33,673 bases of DNA, taken from positions 1 through 33,673 of the forward strand of contig JAPKFY010000015.1 in the NCBI GenBank assembly GCA_026646335.1. The letters are read 5' to 3'. Positions 31,029 to 33,673 of the stretch are shown one piece after another. Position 1 is the stretch's first letter. Every line of letters begins with the position of its first letter. This stretch comes from Aequorivita sp. GTDB lineage: Bacteria > Bacteroidota > Bacteroidia > Flavobacteriales > Flavobacteriaceae. The notes beneath the pieces are model-generated. The model saw only the letters and a list, made by a program, of their open reading frames with translations. It had not been told where the DNA came from and did not search any database. A program made the translations under genes and the position numbers.

Positions 31029-33673
31029 TTAATCAACCTTTAGGGAGTCTGCTGTATTATTTTTTTCACTCCCATATTTTGAAACAGATCTGTGCAATTG
31101 GTATTTATTTTTATTGGTAACCACGGTATCGGTTTTTATAAAATCGAGGATGAGCATTAAGGTTTCTTGTACTTCGGGATGTTTGTGGACCATAGCCTCT
31201 TGGTATTGCACGGCAGGTTCGCTCAGCAAGCGCGCCAATGGAGGCTCTACTACGCCCCACTTTTCAAATTTATAGGGTTTATAATCCCTAAGTGCCTTAT
31301 CAATGGCTTCGTTGTTTTTTTGGATGCTGTCCATAAGTGCCAATGGGTTGTTCACATCGGCTTTTAGAATTTCATGCACTTTTTCATAGGTCATTTTATG
31401 GGGCATCATTACTGGAACGATTGCAAATCCTCGATTTTTTATTTTTTCATAAATATATCCCGGAAGCTTGTCAATGGAAACAACGGTTCCAATTATGGAA
31501 GCAAATTCCCCAGACTCCTTGACAGCTTTTGGGGAGAATTTCCATTGAAACAGTTTTTGCCTGATATAAAAATCTCCCGAATTGATAATATTGATAAAAA
31601 TAGGTTGCACTTTTTGGTTGAATTCCGCTTCGCGTTGAACGGCATCATAAACCTCCAGGGCACTAAGCATGCCGCTGTTTTCAAAATAGCCGCCATCTAA
31701 ATAATTTCCTTTTTGACGGATTTTTGCCGTGGGACTGAACAATGGAAAACGATTGGTAGTTGATACCGCGCCATAATAAGTGAGCGCTACTGAATTGGGG
31801 CCATCTTTAAATACAGAAAGATTATCGGCGCCCGCAAAAGTGCTGTCAGGAAACTGAACCGTTGAAACCACGCCCTGCCTTCCGGCCACCGAGGTGGAAT
31901 TCATAATAAGTGCGGGGAATTTACGCCCCTGTTTTTCATAAAGATTGCGCCATACATCCAAATAGCTTGCGTTGTGGAACTCGTTCAAAGGCATTCCAGT
32001 GTTTATGGCGTGCAGTTTCATGCTTTTATAGGAACGGTCTTTACCGTGGAAATTGAAGAACGGGAGGTATTCGCGAATCAAATCCCGTCCCAATAGGTAA
32101 GTGAGTTCATTGGATAACACATTGGAAGTGCCAATTTTAAATATCTCTGCATTTAAATTTTTCTCAGGATCGTGATAATTGCGAAGGGAAGCATAATTGC
32201 CTATGCCCACCGCACCTCCGGAAACACCCGACAGCACGATGCTACGGTCAAAAAACTCACCTTTGCTTAACGAATCCAATTGGTTGAACAACAATAAATT
32301 CCATAGATTGGCCTTCAATCCACCGCCATAGGAGCCCACAAAAAAGTAATTGTCTTTTTTAAAGGAACTAGCGGTTTCACTTCTCATAAATTCCTCAAAA
32401 CCTAAAGGTTCAAGGGTTTTAACTTCAGAAAGTTCGTGTAGGTCATTTTCAAAAGAAGTCATATAGATAGCTCCGGAAAACAGAAAAATGATCAACAATG
32501 GCACCCAATATTTATAAAAATTCCTTGGGATGTTTTTTTTCTTTCCTTCCTTTGGTTCCTCCAATCTGTGATAATATAATAAATGCTTGAATAAAATTAT
32601 GAGGACTGAATAAATAACAATAATATAAAGACAAATTATGACCAAGGGGCTGAAAAAACTGGCAACGACAAAAAACATATTGGCAAGCAAGAGGCATACT
32701 AAGGAAAATATTCCACTGTAGCGCATAAAATTCAAATAGAAAACATTATCGCTCAGTTTTCCGAAATATTCTAAATTCTTAGGAAGTTTTTGGTTTTCAA
32801 CATCGCCGTATTCCTTAAAGAGAGCCAAGGTTTTCTCGTTGTACATTTCTTTTTTGTCATCGTAAAGTTCTTTTGTGAAAAACACATATTTAAAATATGT
32901 ACGGCTTATTTTGAAATATACATAGAGGTACATTTGGCAACCCAAGGTGATAAGAAATGCAATGAAGGGGATGCGGTCCCATTTAAAGATGGCCGCAAGT
33001 ATAGCAGTTATCACTACCATGATTACACAGGCCAGGTAATAGCGAGGAAACCTGCGCACATATTTAATAATAAATTCAACAGTTTTCTTTTTGGTTGCTT
33101 CATCGCCATCTTTCAAATCTTTTTTCCACTGGTTATAGCGCTTTCCCCAAAGACTATAAACGATTAAGGTAATGAGGAGCAAGAAAGCCGAAATATAGGA
33201 TGGATTAAAGTACACTCCAAAGTACCGGGGAACCATCATTAGGAATATCTGGAACATCGCAATGTAAATGAGAACCCCCAAGCTGCGCCGCAGATTTTTC
33301 ACGGCTTCATTATCAAAAGTGACACTCGAACCCGGTTTTGCTTTGCTGGTATCAAAATATATAATATTAAGACCCAACCAACTTCTTTTATTTTTCGGCA
33401 TTTCAAGGCTCACACAATCTCTATTTCCGTAGAGCCAAATATCATTGTACACTGGAAAGTGTGAAAGAACCAGTGCCAAAAAACTGAGCAAAAAGAATAG
33501 TATAGCAATATTCAATGGCCGGTAAAAAAGATCAACTATGAGCGTGCCGCCCTGTTCCATAAACGTTACCATCACATAAATAATAACGATAAAAAGGATG
33601 CTCAATAAAGCAGTCTGAAAAAACCGGATCAAAGTTTTGATGTGTGGTAAAAAAACAGTTTTGAGAAACCAAT
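31029..33673 (-). CDS. Multi-pass membrane patatin-like phospholipase, 5' end beyond window
   Basis: At least 867 residues, with the frame still open at the window edge (WFLKTVFLPHIKTLIRFF before the TTG at 33632), so the true start may lie outside. The N-terminal ~400 residues hold about eight transmembrane helices. The C-terminal patatin domain has the oxyanion loop GSYGGGLKANLW, the nucleophile motif GVSGG (Ser471 counted from the TTG), and the catalytic DGGYFENSG (Asp646). It is therefore a predicted active lipid acyl hydrolase tethered to the membrane, with the active domain beyond the last helix (SLIYMTSFENDLHEL-type boundary near ~400). Substrate and role are unknown. Downstream on the same strand is a small AAA ATPase. 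Confidence 0.9.
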   Translation of the reverse strand, partial: WFLKTVFLPHIKTLIRFFQTALLSILFIVIIYVMVTFMEQGGTLIVDLFYRPLNIAILFFLLSFLALVLSHFPVYNDIWLYGNRDCVSLEMPKNKRSWLGLNIIYFDTSKAKPGSSVTFDNEAVKNLRRSLGVLIYIAMFQIFLMMVPRYFGVYFNPSYISAFLLLITLIVYSLWGKRYNQWKKDLKDGDEATKKKTVEFIIKYVRRFPRYYLACVIMVVITAILAAIFKWDRIPFIAFLITLGCQMYLYVYFKISRTYFKYVFFTKELYDDKKEMYNEKTLALFKEYGDVENQKLPKNLEYFGKLSDNVFYLNFMRYSGIFSLVCLLLANMFFVVASFFSPLVIICLYIIVIYSVLIILFKHLLYYHRLEEPKEGKKKNIPRNFYKYWVPLLIIFLFSGAIYMTSFENDLHELSEVKTLEPLGFEEFMRSETASSFKKDNYFFVGSYGGGLKANLWNLLLFNQLDSLSKGEFFDRSIVLSGVSGGAVGIGNYASLRNYHDPEKNLNAEIFKIGTSNVLSNELTYLLGRDLIREYLPFFNFHGKDRSYKSMKLHAINTGMPLNEFHNASYLDVWRNLYEKQGRKFPALIMNSTSVAGRQGVVSTVQFPDSTFAGADNLSVFKDGPNSVALTYYGAVSTTNRFPLFSPTAKIRQKGNYLDGGYFENSGMLSALEVYDAVQREAEFNQKVQPIFINIINSGDFYIRQKLFQWKFSPKAVKESGEFASIIGTVVSIDKLPGYIYEKIKNRGFAIVPVMMPHKMTYEKVHEILKADVNNPLALMDSIQKNNEAIDKALRDYKPYKFEKWGVVEPPLARLLSEPAVQYQEAMVHKHPEVQETLMLILDFIKTDTVVTNKNKYQLHRSVSKYGSEKNNTADSLKVD

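Noticed and set aside
1-33673. CRISPR arrays, transposases, integrases, tRNA or rRNA genes
   Set aside because: None seen on either strand; the only tandem array (28641-28717) has contiguous 11-bp units without spacers.

Overview
The window looks like a chromosomal piece of a marine-type Flavobacteriaceae (Bacteroidota). The evidence is about 38 % GC, A-rich translation starts without Shine-Dalgarno sequences, many TAnnTTTG (-7) promoter elements, type IX secretion (T9SS) C-terminal domains, lipoproteins with Bacteroidota-style lipoboxes, and clear Flavobacteriia versions of IcmF, DnaJ, DPP III and MnmD. The genus cannot be told from this sequence. The first ~107 bases do not belong: they are GC-rich and encode the active-site segment of a proteobacterial-type RluA-family pseudouridine synthase. 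The contig end is almost certainly chimeric.

Layout. 1-1.9 kb: two tandem paralogous secreted T9SS proteins, the first cut by the chimeric junction. 2.0-5.5 kb: a fused B12-dependent acyl-CoA mutase (IcmF type). 5.5-5.8 kb: a decayed Xre/ParS-type antitoxin with its operator-like inverted repeat still present. 6-8.5 kb: a small helical protein, an Lrp/AsnC regulator with an inverted repeat over its promoter, a small membrane protein and an MFS transporter whose 5' region has a possible leader peptide followed by a terminator-like hairpin. 8.6-12.1 kb: two tandem paralogous exported proteins, a DUF1684 protein, the fluoride channel CrcB, and an SRPBCC/GyrI-like membrane-anchored protein. 12.2-19.4 kb: dipeptidyl-peptidase III lipoprotein, small membrane protein, MazG-like pyrophosphohydrolase, branched-chain aminotransferase, DUF4920 lipoprotein coupled to mnmD, a TIGR01777 epimerase and a YceI lipoprotein. 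19.5-27.3 kb: grpE-dnaJ, a NatAB-like ABC exporter, a sigma-54-type response regulator lacking its DNA-binding domain, PPK2 and an M28 peptidase. 27.3-33.7 kb: DUF1853, DUF1801, a small exported protein carrying an in-frame palindromic repeat, rlmF, a small AAA ATPase and a multi-pass membrane patatin that runs off the window.

Most genes are housekeeping or conserved accessory functions of Flavobacteriia. Clear transcription units are grpE-dnaJ, the two ABC genes, DUF4920-mnmD, and the two exported paralogues at 8.6-9.9 kb. No tRNA, rRNA, CRISPR array, transposase or complete defence locus was seen. The least explained signals are the leader/hairpin arrangement before the MFS gene, the 11-bp tandem repeat before the DUF1801 gene, the translated palindrome at 28.9 kb, the DUF1853 reading frame with no normal start, and the antitoxin remnant. 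No gene-free stretch exceeds 300 bases; the longest are 5799-5963, 8450-8646, 21186-21444 and 28586-28826, whose contents are listed below.
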